Assembly: GCA_001604385.1 (NCBI GenBank)
Contig: LVBK01000021.1
Location: 18,772-82,771, forward strand
Reading direction: 5' to 3'
Origin: Spirochaetales bacterium Spiro_09
GTDB lineage: Bacteria > Spirochaetota > Spirochaetia > Treponematales > Treponemataceae
DNA length: 64,000 nucleotides
The notes under the pieces: model-generated
Database searches by the model: none
Seen by the model: the letters and a program-made list of their open reading frames with translations, nothing else
Told to the model about the DNA's origin: nothing
Shown: positions 44,946-53,299 of the stretch, in pieces
How positions within the stretch are numbered: the first letter of the stretch is position 1
How the letters are laid out: the number at the start of each line of letters is the position of its first letter
Translations under genes and position numbers: made by a program

Positions 44946-46241
44946 ATGAATCTTGATGCCGTTTGTGCCGGTTTGCGGTCTGCCTCCGAGCGTCTCGCCC
45001 TGTGTACGGCGGATCAAAAGAACCGCTGCCTTGTGGCGGTTGCCGCGGCCCTTGACTCCGAGCGTAAAGCGATACTCTCGGCAAATGCCCTCGACGTGGC
45101 GGCAGCCCGTTCTGCCGGCATGAAGGAAAGCCTGATCGCCCGCCTTTCGCTCTCCGATGAAGGAATCGACGAGATTATTGAAGCCCTGCATAACCTTGCC
45201 GAACAAACCGATCCGATCGGTCAGGTAGTCTCGGGCTGGACTGTTCCCAATGGCCTTGAAATCCGGCAAGTTCGGGTACCCCTCGGTGTTGCTGCCGTCA
45301 TCTATGAATCCAGGCCCAATGTGACCGTTGATGCGTTTGCCCTAGCCTACAAGAGCTCGAACGCCGTCCTTCTCCGGGGCAGTTCCTCTGCCCTTCAATC
45401 GAACCGGGTGATTATCCGAGCCATTCAGGAAGGTTTGCGTGTCTCCGGGGGGGAGGCCGATGCCGTTGCGTTGTGCGAACCGATGGAAGGACCGGATGGC
45501 GACCGGTATGCCGATGTCGACTGGATACTGAACGCGGTCGGCAAGATCGATGTCGCGCTTCCGCGGGGCGGGTCCGCCCTGATCAAGCGGGTTGTCGAGC
45601 AGGCCCGTATTCCGGTCATCGAGACCGGCTCCGGCGTCTGTCACATATATGTTGACGAGTCGGCAGACATCGAAAAGACAATTCCCATTGTAGTCAACTC
45701 CAAGATACAGAAACCGGCTGCCTGTAATTCGGTGGAATGTCTCCTGATTCACGAATCGCGTGTGCGCGAGGTACTTCCCCGCCTTCTTGAAGCCTTTGCT
45801 CCCTATTCCGCGAAAACCGGACGGGCGGGCGGGGTAGAACTTCGTTGCGATCCTGCCTCTCTGGCTCTTGCTTCCCCGGCAGTGAATGCCGTTCCCTCAT
45901 CCGGGGATGACTGGGGCATGGAATATCTCGACTATATTATGGCTGTCAGGGTTGTCTCGTCGCTCGAACAGGCCATCGAGCATATCAATCGGTATAATAC
46001 GAAACATTCGGAAACCATCATGACCGAGAACAGGAGCGCTGCCCGGGTCTTCCAGCAGAGGGTCGACGCTGCCTGCGTCTATGTGAATGCCTCGATCCGG
46101 TTTACCGACGGCGCACAATTCGGCCTCGGCGCCGAAATCGGCATTTCAACGCAAAAATTGCATGCCCGCGGACCAATGGGCCTTACCGCGCTTACTACCA
46201 TCAAATATCTCATCGAGGGAGAGGGTCAGGTTCGACCATGA
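44946..46241 (+). CDS. proA: Gamma-glutamyl phosphate reductase
   Basis: 431 residues. VPLGVAAVIYESRPNVTVDAF, GSSSALQSN and the catalytic-cysteine region KPAACNSVECLLIH are typical, and GLGAEIGISTQKLHARGPMG closes the active site. It reduces gamma-glutamyl phosphate to glutamate semialdehyde with NADPH. An AGGAG site precedes ATG. It overlaps proB by four bases. The order proA-proB is reversed from the common proBA. Confidence 0.96.
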   Translation: MNLDAVCAGLRSASERLALCTADQKNRCLVAVAAALDSERKAILSANALDVAAARSAGMKESLIARLSLSDEGIDEIIEALHNLAEQTDPIGQVVSGWTVPNGLEIRQVRVPLGVAAVIYESRPNVTVDAFALAYKSSNAVLLRGSSSALQSNRVIIRAIQEGLRVSGGEADAVALCEPMEGPDGDRYADVDWILNAVGKIDVALPRGGSALIKRVVEQARIPVIETGSGVCHIYVDESADIEKTIPIVVNSKIQKPAACNSVECLLIHESRVREVLPRLLEAFAPYSAKTGRAGGVELRCDPASLALASPAVNAVPSSGDDWGMEYLDYIMAVRVVSSLEQAIEHINRYNTKHSETIMTENRSAARVFQQRVDAACVYVNASIRFTDGAQFGLGAEIGISTQKLHARGPMGLTALTTIKYLIEGEGQVRP

Positions 46242-47032
46242 TAACAAAACTTATTGCCGATGCCCGAAAAATAGTTATTAAACTGGGGTCAAACACCCTG
46301 GCCAAGGCGGACGGAACGATCAATGAACCGTTCATGAAAGAATTTGCTGCCCAATGCGTGGATTTGATCCGTGAGGGAAAACAGCTGGTGCTCGTTTCCT
46401 CCGGCGCGCAGGTTGCCGGCCTCTCAACCCTTGACCGGTGGGCACGAAAAAAAGACATTCATTATCGGCAAGCCCTGTGCGCGATCGGGCAGGTTGAACT
46501 GATGGATTATTGGCGAAACGCGTTCGGGGATCACCGGGTTCATATCGGCCAGCTCTTGCTGACCCGCGAGGACTTTCAGGACGATCAGCGGACGCTGAAT
46601 ATGCGCAATACCATTTTTACCCTGGTGGACGAAGGCGTCATCCCCATAATCAACGAGAATGACTCCGTGTCCTATGAAGAAATCAAGATAGGTGACAACG
46701 ATAATCTCAGTGCGTTGACGGCCGTTCTGTGGAGCGCAGATCTCCTTATACTTCTGAGCGATATTGACGGCGTGTATGACAAAAACCCCAAGGAATTTCC
46801 CGACGCCCGGTTAATCGAAGAAGTTTCCGACATAGAAGAGCTGAAAAACAGTATCACCATTGGCGCGACGAACAGTTTCGGAACCGGCGGTATCGCCACC
46901 AAACTGGAGGCTGCCGTGAAGGTAACCTCCTACGGGACTCCCATGCTGCTGGTCAATGGCAGCCGGAGCCGGTGTATTGAAGCCTTGCGTACGGGAACCC
47001 AGACCGGAACCGTCTTTCTGGCCCGGGACTGA
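46238..47032 (+). CDS. proB: Glutamate 5-kinase, short form without PUA domain
   Basis: 264 residues, only the amino-acid kinase domain. IVIKLGSNTLAKADG, VLVSSGAQVAG and INENDSVSYEEIKIGDND (two blocks) are typical. The C-terminal PUA domain of the usual 367-residue enzyme is missing. The end (GSRSRCIEALRTGTQTGTVF) is a natural domain boundary, so this is a short family form and not a truncation. It makes gamma-glutamyl phosphate, the first step of proline synthesis. ATGA overlap with proA. Confidence 0.95.
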   Translation: MITKLIADARKIVIKLGSNTLAKADGTINEPFMKEFAAQCVDLIREGKQLVLVSSGAQVAGLSTLDRWARKKDIHYRQALCAIGQVELMDYWRNAFGDHRVHIGQLLLTREDFQDDQRTLNMRNTIFTLVDEGVIPIINENDSVSYEEIKIGDNDNLSALTAVLWSADLLILLSDIDGVYDKNPKEFPDARLIEEVSDIEELKNSITIGATNSFGTGGIATKLEAAVKVTSYGTPMLLVNGSRSRCIEALRTGTQTGTVFLARD

Positions 47033-47082
47033 CCGGTAAAAGACGTATACTCCGCTTACAATAAGAAAAAGGAGATCATGAC

Positions 47083-47898
47083 ATGGAATCAATAAAAGTT
47101 AAGGCCGGTTGTATCGGAACCGGCGTCATGGGCTCCGCACTCATGGAAGCGGTAATCAGGGTGGTTGGCGGTTCTTCCGTAGCTGTCTGCGACGCTGACA
47201 GTCTGAAAGCCGAAGCGTTTTGCGCAAAGACGGGCTCCGTGCATCTTCCGACAAACAGCGCCGTTGCCTCCGCCGCCGATTATGTCTTTTTGGCGGTGAA
47301 GCCGCAGTTTTTGTCACCCGTGCTTGCCGAGATTGCGCCGGTTCTTGACGCGGATACAGTCATAGTATCCATGGCTGCCGGCGTGTCGATCGAAACTCTT
47401 GCCGCCGCACTTGGCGGACACCGAAAAATTATCAGAATAATGCCGAATACCCCTGCGGCGGTGTCAGCCGGCATGATTGCCGTGTCCGTATCGCCTGCGG
47501 TCAGTGACGGGGAGCTGGTTGAACTAGAACGGTTGCTTTCACGGGCCGGCCTGTGCGAGCGCACTCCTGAAGCCCTTATGGATGCGGTAACGGCGGTTTC
47601 TGGCTCCGGTCCTGCCTATGGGTATCTTTTTATTGACGCGCTCGCCGACGCGGCCGTACATATGGGAATGAATCGCCAGCAGGCGTTGCGCTATGCTGCC
47701 CAGACCCTCAAGGGTGCGGCAGAAATGGTCCTGACGACCGGCTCGAATCCCTCTGTCCTGAAAGACGGGGTTTGTTCGCCCTCCGGAACCACAATAGCCG
47801 CCGTCCGTACGCTCGAAGCGAAGGGCTTTCGCTCTGCAATAATCGAGGCTGCCCTTGCGGCCTGGGATCGTTCCCGCGCGCTCGGAAATCCGAAATAA
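47083..47898 (+). CDS. proC: Pyrroline-5-carboxylate reductase
   Basis: 271 residues. N-terminal dinucleotide fold CIGTGVMGSAL, RIMPNTPAAVSAGM, and the P5CR signature AVSGSGPAYGYLFIDALADA followed by SPSGTTIAAV. It makes proline from pyrroline-5-carboxylate, completing the pathway with proA and proB. AAGGAG lies eight bases before ATG at 47083. It follows proB by 50 bases. Confidence 0.96.
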   Translation: MESIKVKAGCIGTGVMGSALMEAVIRVVGGSSVAVCDADSLKAEAFCAKTGSVHLPTNSAVASAADYVFLAVKPQFLSPVLAEIAPVLDADTVIVSMAAGVSIETLAAALGGHRKIIRIMPNTPAAVSAGMIAVSVSPAVSDGELVELERLLSRAGLCERTPEALMDAVTAVSGSGPAYGYLFIDALADAAVHMGMNRQQALRYAAQTLKGAAEMVLTTGSNPSVLKDGVCSPSGTTIAAVRTLEAKGFRSAIIEAALAAWDRSRALGNPK

Positions 47899-47908
47899 CA
47901 CCGAAGAT

Positions 47909-48298
47909 TTAAAAATCTCCGACAAAATCCTCATCCAGATATTTGCGTATCATGGAAAAAAGCTGGTCCGGCTTGAACGGCTTGTACAGGTAGTCGCTGA
48001 TGTACTGGCGGTGCTCCAGTATGGTCTCGTCGGTGGTGTGCGTGGCGGTCTGCGCGATAACCGGCGCAGTCATTTCAAGTTCGGCCTTTATCTTTCGGGC
48101 CGCATCGTACCCGTTCATGCGCGGCATGTGAATATCCATTAAAATGAGCGAATAATAATCCTTGGGCTTTGAAAGGCACTTCTCGACGGAATCGAGTCCG
48201 TCAACGGCCAGTTCGTTCGGAATCCCGTATGATTCCAGCAAGGTAGTTATTATTTCCGCATTAATCTCATTGTCTTCAACTACTAGTACAGGCGACAT
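47909..48298 (-). CDS. Single-domain response regulator
   Basis: 129 residues, one receiver domain only. VVEDNEINAEI supplies the acidic pocket, LILMDIHMPRMNG carries the phospho-aspartate (D53), and YLYKPFKP the lysine. The sequence is closest in style to the receivers of hybrid kinases. Output would be by protein contact, as in a phosphorelay. GGTGGGGAG lies ten bases before ATG, and a TATAAT box lies about 38 bases upstream of ATG with a poor -35. No kinase gene adjoins. Confidence 0.9.
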   Translation of the reverse strand: MSPVLVVEDNEINAEIITTLLESYGIPNELAVDGLDSVEKCLSKPKDYYSLILMDIHMPRMNGYDAARKIKAELEMTAPVIAQTATHTTDETILEHRQYISDYLYKPFKPDQLFSMIRKYLDEDFVGDF

Positions 48299-48359
48299 GA
48301 TTTCATTCTCCCCACCTTGAACAATTATACAGTCATTTGGTTTCTTCTGTGTCAGGTTT

Positions 48360-49232
48360 CTAGAAATAAGTGATGCGAAAATGTCCTTTTTTTGTAAAAC
48401 CTGTTTTGAGATAGACGGTCATCGCAGCCGTATTGTGTTCCTTGACAAAAAGAACGATTTTTCGCGCATTCGCATGCAAGTCCCGGCAAATATGGGCAAG
48501 CAGTGTTTGTGCGCACCCCTGTCCTCGCCATCGGGGCTCTGTATAGACTCCGCCTATCTGATCCCACAAAAATCCCCGGGCGTTTGTTCCCGCCTTAGCA
48601 ACGGGTCTTTCTCCGTCAAACAATGCCCACACCAATTGTGTGTCAAGATTCTTTAAAAGGTTGGCGCGGCTCCTGGTGCGGATAAAGACCTCTCCGGGAC
48701 CCATGACTTCTTCCTTTTCGTAGCCTTCCTGCAAGGGCATTAACAGATCGGTATCTTCAGGTCCCATCAGGCGGGGTGGCGACAGTGTATCCGGCAGAGC
48801 CTGCCTTGTCGCCGGTGTGTGTTCGTCTTCAAGGATTAACAGGACATAGTCGACCGAGCGTACCGGCCGAACCTGTGTACAGGCTTCAAGAAATAGGTTT
48901 CCTTCACGGTCGCCCAATATGCATGAAAACGGTATTTTTTCGAGCCAGGGAGCGAGCAGTGTGGTCAGATTATCTGTATCCAGGGTGGACAGGGTTGTGT
49001 TCCGGAAACAGTGATACACAATGCCGTTGGTGCCAATACCGACAACCGCGACCGTTTCCGCGGGTACTTCCCGGTTTTCGACTATCATGAGGGAGCGAAA
49101 TTGCTGTTGCCCCGTTTTTTTCTCCTGCACCAGCTGGGCACACAAGCCGACGCAGCGGTATTCGCGTTCTGCGACAAAACCAAGCCAGGGACCGCCTTCA
49201 GCATGGGTTAGTTGACGGGCAACCAGGCTCAC
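48360..49232 (-). CDS. GNAT-family N-acetyltransferase with extended N-terminal domain
   Basis: 290 residues. The acetyl-CoA-binding GNAT core is C-terminal (about 180-290): FLWDQIGGVYTEPRWRGQGCAQTLLAHI with the Q/RxxGxG/A loop (given here in two parts: GVYTEPRWRGQGCAQ, then TLLAHI), then VFLFVKEHNTAAMTVYLKTGF-type strand and helix. The N-terminal 170 residues are a less clear domain. The substrate is unknown. Translation begins at GTG (49232), overlapping the GH3 stop (GTGA). It follows trxB and GH3 in one operon. Confidence 0.8.
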   Translation of the reverse strand: MSLVARQLTHAEGGPWLGFVAEREYRCVGLCAQLVQEKKTGQQQFRSLMIVENREVPAETVAVVGIGTNGIVYHCFRNTTLSTLDTDNLTTLLAPWLEKIPFSCILGDREGNLFLEACTQVRPVRSVDYVLLILEDEHTPATRQALPDTLSPPRLMGPEDTDLLMPLQEGYEKEEVMGPGEVFIRTRSRANLLKNLDTQLVWALFDGERPVAKAGTNARGFLWDQIGGVYTEPRWRGQGCAQTLLAHICRDLHANARKIVLFVKEHNTAAMTVYLKTGFTKKGHFRITYF

Positions 49233-50896
49233 TGTACATCCTTGACCGGCATGATACCTGTCGGCTCAAAGTCGCCGCGAATGGCCGCGAACGCTGCGGT
49301 AAATGACCAGGGGGAATAGCTGTAGACCGCCAGGGCATCACGAACCCAGGGAACCTCGTTCAAATAAACCGGCGATAAAATTGAAATAACGATAATTTTG
49401 TCGCGCAGGTGTTCCATTCGCTTCAGAACCGACAGGGTTTCTGCGTTCGACAGGCAGAAAATAACGGTATCGTAGGAACGGCACACTGCCGGTAATTGTG
49501 AGTTGATGGACTCGACCGCCGCCTCGGGAAAACGGAGTTTTCCTGCATTTTTAAAGTCCTGCCATCCTCCTGCCAGAAGTACCCGTAGTTCCGTACCCTC
49601 TGCGATCGGCAGACGGTTTTTCCGGACGCTCGTTACCGATCTGACCGCCTGTGAAAGCAAGTGGGGGTGGCCGTCGGTGTCAGGCACTTGCCGGGGAATG
49701 CTTTGAACGTCGGGAAACACGGGAACCGCGTTCTCATCCTTGAAGTAGGCCAGCTTGGTCCTGACTACCCGTTCTGCCGATTCCCTGACGCGCTGTCTGA
49801 AAATATCCGATGATTTCATCCAGTTGAGCGAGTTAGTCCACAGTGAATCGTTAAAGGGTGGCGTGGTCGACGATTCTATAATATCGTTTCCCGCTTCTAT
49901 CGCCATTCGTACGGCACGGGATACGCTTCCTGCATATTGCGTTGCGCCGTTCATCATCATGTCGTCGGTAATGACAAGGCCCGTGAAACCCAGCTCGTCG
50001 CGCAGAATATCCTTCAATATTATTGATGAAAATGTCGCCGGTGTCCCGTTGCCGACCGCTTCGGGAAAGCTTAAATGTCCGCTCATGACGGCCGGCACAC
50101 CGGAGCGAATAAGGGTGATGAACGGGGCAAGTTCGCGTTCGTAAAAGGTTTTCCGGTTGACACGGATTACGGGAAGCCTTCCGTGGCTGTCTATGCCGGT
50201 GTCTCCGTGTCCGGGAAAATGCTTGGCTGTCGTCAGGACGCCTGCTTCCCGGCTGCCCGCCATAAAGGCGGCGCCCAGAATCCCCGCGGCGACAGGGTCT
50301 TCCCCGAAAGAGCGGGGACCGATAACCGTGGATTCGTGATCGGTGTAGAGATCGAGCGTCGGGGCAAAGTTCAGATTGATGCCGAGCGCGCGCAGTTCGC
50401 GGGAAATATGGTAGCCCGCATACCAGGCGTCCATGGGGATGCCCGAGGCGCCAAGCGCAAGGTTGCCGGGCGTTTCGCTCGTCAACCCCTTGATATGCCT
50501 GATCCATCCACCTTCCTGGTCGGTCGCCACGAACAGGGGAATGGCAAACCGTCCTTTTGAGGCCAGCTTTTGCAGCTGGCTCACCGACTCGGCGACCTTG
50601 ATGGTGTCGTCCGTGTTCCAGCCAAACACCTTGATGCTTCCGAGGGAACGGTGTTCCACCCAGGCGCGGACTTGCGGGCTGGGATCAAGACCTGCCCAGC
50701 CGAACATAAGAATCTGGGCAAGTTGTTCCTCGTCGGTCATTTCTCCGACTATGTGTGCAGCCAGCTCGTCATGGGGAACGGGGTCCCAAAAAGAGGGAAG
50801 ATCCCCTGACGAGGGATTTGCTGCGATAAAAAGGAAGGAAAAAAATAGAATGGCTATTCCCGCTCCCGCAAGAACGGGAAGTCGCCTGAAACTCAT
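49229..50896 (-). CDS. GH3 beta-N-acetylglucosaminidase-like enzyme, membrane-anchored
   Basis: 555 residues. An N-terminal hydrophobic segment (about 8-28) acts as signal or anchor. The GH3 N-terminal barrel has FVATDQEGGWIRHIKG, the NagZ-type KHFPGHGDTGIDSH histidine loop and the nucleophile region VITDDMMMNGA. A C-terminal domain of about 170 residues follows, as in larger GH3 enzymes. Probably it removes GlcNAc from muropeptides or chitin-like sugars; beta-glucosidase activity is an alternative. ATG at 50896 overlaps the trxB stop (ATGA), with GAGG eight bases upstream; the frame extends five codons further. Confidence 0.9.
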   Translation of the reverse strand: MSFRRLPVLAGAGIAILFFSFLFIAANPSSGDLPSFWDPVPHDELAAHIVGEMTDEEQLAQILMFGWAGLDPSPQVRAWVEHRSLGSIKVFGWNTDDTIKVAESVSQLQKLASKGRFAIPLFVATDQEGGWIRHIKGLTSETPGNLALGASGIPMDAWYAGYHISRELRALGINLNFAPTLDLYTDHESTVIGPRSFGEDPVAAGILGAAFMAGSREAGVLTTAKHFPGHGDTGIDSHGRLPVIRVNRKTFYERELAPFITLIRSGVPAVMSGHLSFPEAVGNGTPATFSSIILKDILRDELGFTGLVITDDMMMNGATQYAGSVSRAVRMAIEAGNDIIESSTTPPFNDSLWTNSLNWMKSSDIFRQRVRESAERVVRTKLAYFKDENAVPVFPDVQSIPRQVPDTDGHPHLLSQAVRSVTSVRKNRLPIAEGTELRVLLAGGWQDFKNAGKLRFPEAAVESINSQLPAVCRSYDTVIFCLSNAETLSVLKRMEHLRDKIIVISILSPVYLNEVPWVRDALAVYSYSPWSFTAAFAAIRGDFEPTGIMPVKDVQ

Positions 50897-51846
50897 TTGG
50901 TAACCTCGCACAGCGACTTGTCGATACAGACAGAGGCGCTATGGGCTGCTATGGCACCATCGGCCGTTGCCGTCACGATCTGTCGGAAGGTTTTTGCCCG
51001 GATATCGCCCGCGGCAAAGAGGCCGGGAATGGATGTTTGCATTTCCTCATCGGTGACAAGGTAGCCGGTTTCGTCTTTTTTTGCGAGGCTTGCCAGTTCT
51101 GTCCGGGGAATCATGCCGACAAAAATGAACACTGCATCGCAGTCAAGTTTTTCACTCGCTCCGGTTACGGTATCCTGGAGCATGACGCCCTCGACTTTCT
51201 GCCCGTTCCCCAGTATCTCGGTAACCGTCGCATTGAACCGCACCTTGATATGCGGGTTTTTTATCGTCCGTTCGGCAATGCCCTTTTGGGCGCGGAAACT
51301 GTCCCTGCGGTGAACCATGGTAACCCTGTCTGTCAGGTGTGCCAGAAAGCCTGCTTCGTCGCAGGCAGCATCTCCACCGCCGACGACTACAATATGCTTG
51401 TTGCGGAAAAAGGGACCATCACAGGTTGCGCAATAGGAAACACCCTTGCCGTAGTATTCCTTTTCGCCGGGAACTCCCAAATGGCGGTGTTCGGCGCCGG
51501 TTGCCAGAAGAACCGTCCGGCCACGATATACTACCGGCTTGTCAGAGGGTGACTCGATGGGTACTACAAATACACCCTCTTTTTTGCTTAATCCGGTTAC
51601 TTTTCCGTAGGCAAATTCCGAGCCGAAACGAACGGCCTGTTCCTTCATGTTCGAGGCAAATTCATACCCGTTGACCGGTTCAAGAATACCCGGATAATTT
51701 TCAAGGCGGTCAATGAGAACGGCTTGCCCGCCCTCTCCCTTCTCTTCTATTACAAGGGTTTTCAGGTTTGAACGTCCCGCGTACTGGGCTGCGGCCAGAC
51801 CCGCCGGTCCGCCCCCGATGATAATCATATCGTATAGTGTTTCCAT
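50893..51846 (-). CDS. trxB: Thioredoxin reductase
   Basis: 317 residues. FAD motif IIGGGPAGLAAAQYAG, redox-active CATC in YCATCDGPFF, NADPH motif VVGGGDAACDEA and the C-terminal GLFAAGDIR. It reduces thioredoxin with NADPH. The frame extends to an ATG at 51876, but the promoter lies between the two ATGs and METLYDMIIIGGG is the usual N-terminus. ATG at 51846 has no ribosome-binding site and the -10 ends seven bases before it. First gene of trxB-GH3-GNAT. Confidence 0.95.
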   Translation of the reverse strand: METLYDMIIIGGGPAGLAAAQYAGRSNLKTLVIEEKGEGGQAVLIDRLENYPGILEPVNGYEFASNMKEQAVRFGSEFAYGKVTGLSKKEGVFVVPIESPSDKPVVYRGRTVLLATGAEHRHLGVPGEKEYYGKGVSYCATCDGPFFRNKHIVVVGGGDAACDEAGFLAHLTDRVTMVHRRDSFRAQKGIAERTIKNPHIKVRFNATVTEILGNGQKVEGVMLQDTVTGASEKLDCDAVFIFVGMIPRTELASLAKKDETGYLVTDEEMQTSIPGLFAAGDIRAKTFRQIVTATADGAIAAHSASVCIDKSLCEVTK

Positions 51847-51853
51847 AGTTCTA

Positions 51854-51883
51854 AATGTACGGACAGCCTCTGTCATCAGTCAA
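51854..51883 (-). promoter_or_regulatory. Promoter of the trxB operon; predicted leaderless
   Basis: Minus strand TTGACT (51883-51878), 18-base spacer, TACATT (51859-51854). Seven bases separate it from ATG at 51846. The -35 lies in the 3' end of the upstream gene. Confidence 0.55.
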
Positions 51884-52328
51884 GCCAGTACACCTTGTCG
51901 GGTGCCTTTTCGTTCAAATAGACGCGCGAGTACCGGCCGGAATGCTGTACCCGCACATCGTTCGGAAAATAGGTAGTATGCAAAAACCACACCACATCGA
52001 GCATATTGTCCAGACTGTTGCACACGCTGAAGCGGTACCAAATTTCCTTGTCTTCTATGTGCTGGCGGCGCAGGGGATCGGTGGTCGCCTCCGGATCAAT
52101 GGCGGCCCGTATCTGGCTGCGCAAGCCGCCGTACCAGGCCTGGGTGACGGTCAGGAGATTGAGTTTTTTGTTCTCGTCCATGCGATACAGCTCGTACACT
52201 CCGGATACGGAAGGAACCCGCAGGGTCACCTCATATTTGTCCGCCTTGGTGAGCGGTGACCACACGAGCGAGTACCAGGCTTCTTTATCCTTGGATTTTA
52301 CGGTTATTTTGGGATCCATTGCGTACAT
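51876..52328 (-). CDS. Protein of unknown function upstream of trxB
   Basis: 150 residues beginning MYAMDPKITVKSKDKEAWYS. Soluble and beta-rich, with many aromatic residues, e.g. YSLVWSPLTKADKYEV and VWFLHTTYFPNDVRV, ending KVYWLD. No family recognised. The frame is open to 52601, but the upstream part runs through a GC-rich non-coding-looking block. ATG 52328 (or 52319) begins the region with normal composition. TATTAT ends six bases before ATG, but there is no good -35. No ribosome-binding site. Confidence 0.65.
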   Translation of the reverse strand: MYAMDPKITVKSKDKEAWYSLVWSPLTKADKYEVTLRVPSVSGVYELYRMDENKKLNLLTVTQAWYGGLRSQIRAAIDPEATTDPLRRQHIEDKEIWYRFSVCNSLDNMLDVVWFLHTTYFPNDVRVQHSGRYSRVYLNEKAPDKVYWLD

Positions 52329-52401
52329 GGCGTAATAATAGATGATTAGCCGGTTTTGGGGAACTCTTTTTTTACTGCTATCAATATTGTTGAAAGAGGC
52401 A

Positions 52402-52500
52402 GAAGGGGCCACGAGCGGTGAAGGCGGGTCGTTCCGCCCCGCCCGGGGCGCGCGGAGCCCCCGCGAAGGAAGAGCAACGTGTGCGAGCTCGCTACGTCGA
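52402..52500. other. GC-rich non-coding block with two short inverted repeats
   Basis: Within the 52329-52587 gap. GGCGGG (52423-52428) pairs with CCCGCC (52438-52443), and GGGGC (52445-52449) with GCCCC (52457-52461). Base composition is much higher in GC than the flanks and no protein family is readable in any frame. It could be a repeat-element remnant; I cannot tell. Confidence 0.45.
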
Positions 52501-52533
52501 AAAATGTTGTGATATTCGCTATTTCTGAGCCTC

Positions 52534-52562
52534 TTGCCTAACTGGGCAAGATTTGGTATATT
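52534..52562 (+). promoter_or_regulatory. Promoter for tRNA-Cys
   Basis: TTGCCT (52534-52539), 17-base spacer, TATATT (52557-52562). Predicted start near 52569, about 19 bases ahead of the mature tRNA. Confidence 0.65.
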
Positions 52563-52587
52563 CTCAGGACAATCACTTGTGATTCTT

Positions 52588-52659
52588 GGCGCCGTACCCA
52601 AGCGGTAAGGGAGAGGTCTGCAAAACCTTTATGCATCAGTTCGATTCTGATCGGCGCCT
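52588..52659 (+). tRNA. tRNA-Cys (anticodon GCA)
   Basis: A 72-base cloverleaf. Acceptor stem GGCGCCG with CGGCGCC, three-pair D stem, anticodon stem GAGGT/ACCTT around loop CTGCAAA, and T arm ATCAG/CTGAT with TTCGATT. The discriminator is T, as in tRNA-Cys. The CCA end is not encoded. It has its own promoter and terminator. Confidence 0.95.
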
Positions 52660-52666
52660 TAAAAGA

Positions 52667-52691
52667 AAAGCCCACCATTCGGTGGGCTTTT
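52667..52691 (+). terminator. Terminator of tRNA-Cys
   Basis: Perfect ten-base stem AAAGCCCACC / GGTGGGCTTT with loop ATTC and a short T tract. About eight bases past the tRNA. Confidence 0.85.
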
Positions 52692-52786
52692 GTTATCTTA
52701 CGGCTTTCTTGCTGCCAGTCGCCGATGCGTTTTTTCCCGTTTTCTTTATTAAGTCGCGTCGGGTTATCTATCTATATTGCTCCAGA

Positions 52787-53176
52787 TCACAGTATTTCCC
52801 TCAGTTTTTCGACGATCGGGAGGTCCGCTGCCGCCCAATCCACTGTTGACAGCTCTTCCCGGTCAATCCAGCGGGTAGCGAGATGCTCCGTGGGCAAGAG
52901 CGTTCCATCCCGCACCTCGCAGAGATATGCGTGCAAGCTTATCGAGAATGACCTGTATTGATGATCGCTGGTCGCGAGCCATGTACCAACTGCCACCTGT
53001 GTCGAAAACTCTTCCTGTATCTCTCGCTCCAGGGCCTGTTCGCGTGTTTCGCCGGCTTCGATTTTCCCGCCCGGGAACTCCCATTTTTTGGCTGTTTCAC
53101 CTGAATCTGTCCGCTGGGCGCAAAATACTTTTTTATTCCGTATTATGACGGCGGCTACCACTTCAATATGTTTCAT
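52787..53176 (-). CDS. mutT: MutT-like Nudix hydrolase (8-oxo-dGTP type)
   Basis: 129 residues, the normal MutT length. The Nudix box is GGKIEAGETREQALEREIQE plus the following EF (GX5EX7REUXEEXGU pattern, with the final residues slightly altered: EEFST). EVVAAVIIRNKKVFCAQR and KWEFPGGKIE are typical of MutT clearing oxidised dGTP; the C-terminal RWIDREEL also fits. GGTG lies just before ATG at 53176. An extended -10 lies upstream. Confidence 0.88.
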   Translation of the reverse strand: MKHIEVVAAVIIRNKKVFCAQRTDSGETAKKWEFPGGKIEAGETREQALEREIQEEFSTQVAVGTWLATSDHQYRSFSISLHAYLCEVRDGTLLPTEHLATRWIDREELSTVDWAAADLPIVEKLREIL

Positions 53177-53211
53177 ATGTCACCGTTTAAAACTTGTGTG
53201 AAATGCGGTTC

Positions 53212-53220
53212 ATTATAGCA
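53212..53220 (-). promoter_or_regulatory. Extended -10 promoter for mutT
   Basis: Minus strand TGC-TATAAT (53220-53212): a TGn extension plus a perfect -10 box. No matching -35. Predicted leader about 28 bases. Confidence 0.5.
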
Positions 53221-53237
53221 TACAGAAACTCGAACCA

Positions 53238-53266
53238 TTGCATTCCCGTGCGAATGCTTCTACTCT
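53238..53266 (+). promoter_or_regulatory. Promoter for the chemoreceptor gene
   Basis: TTGCAT (53238-53243), 17-base spacer, TACTCT (53261-53266). The leader of about 27 bases includes GGAAGGAG before ATG at 53300. Confidence 0.55.
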
Positions 53267-53299
53267 TTGTGTAAGCGAAGATGTGGGAAGGAGTTCTCA

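Noticed and set aside
51847..51876. Earlier ATG for trxB (51876)
   Set aside because: The likely promoter lies between the two ATGs, and METLYDMIIIGGG is the usual N-terminus of the family.
52329..52601. Extension of the 52328 gene upstream to 52601
   Set aside because: It would run through the GC-rich block, the tRNA promoter and part of the tRNA, and the extra residues show no protein-like pattern.
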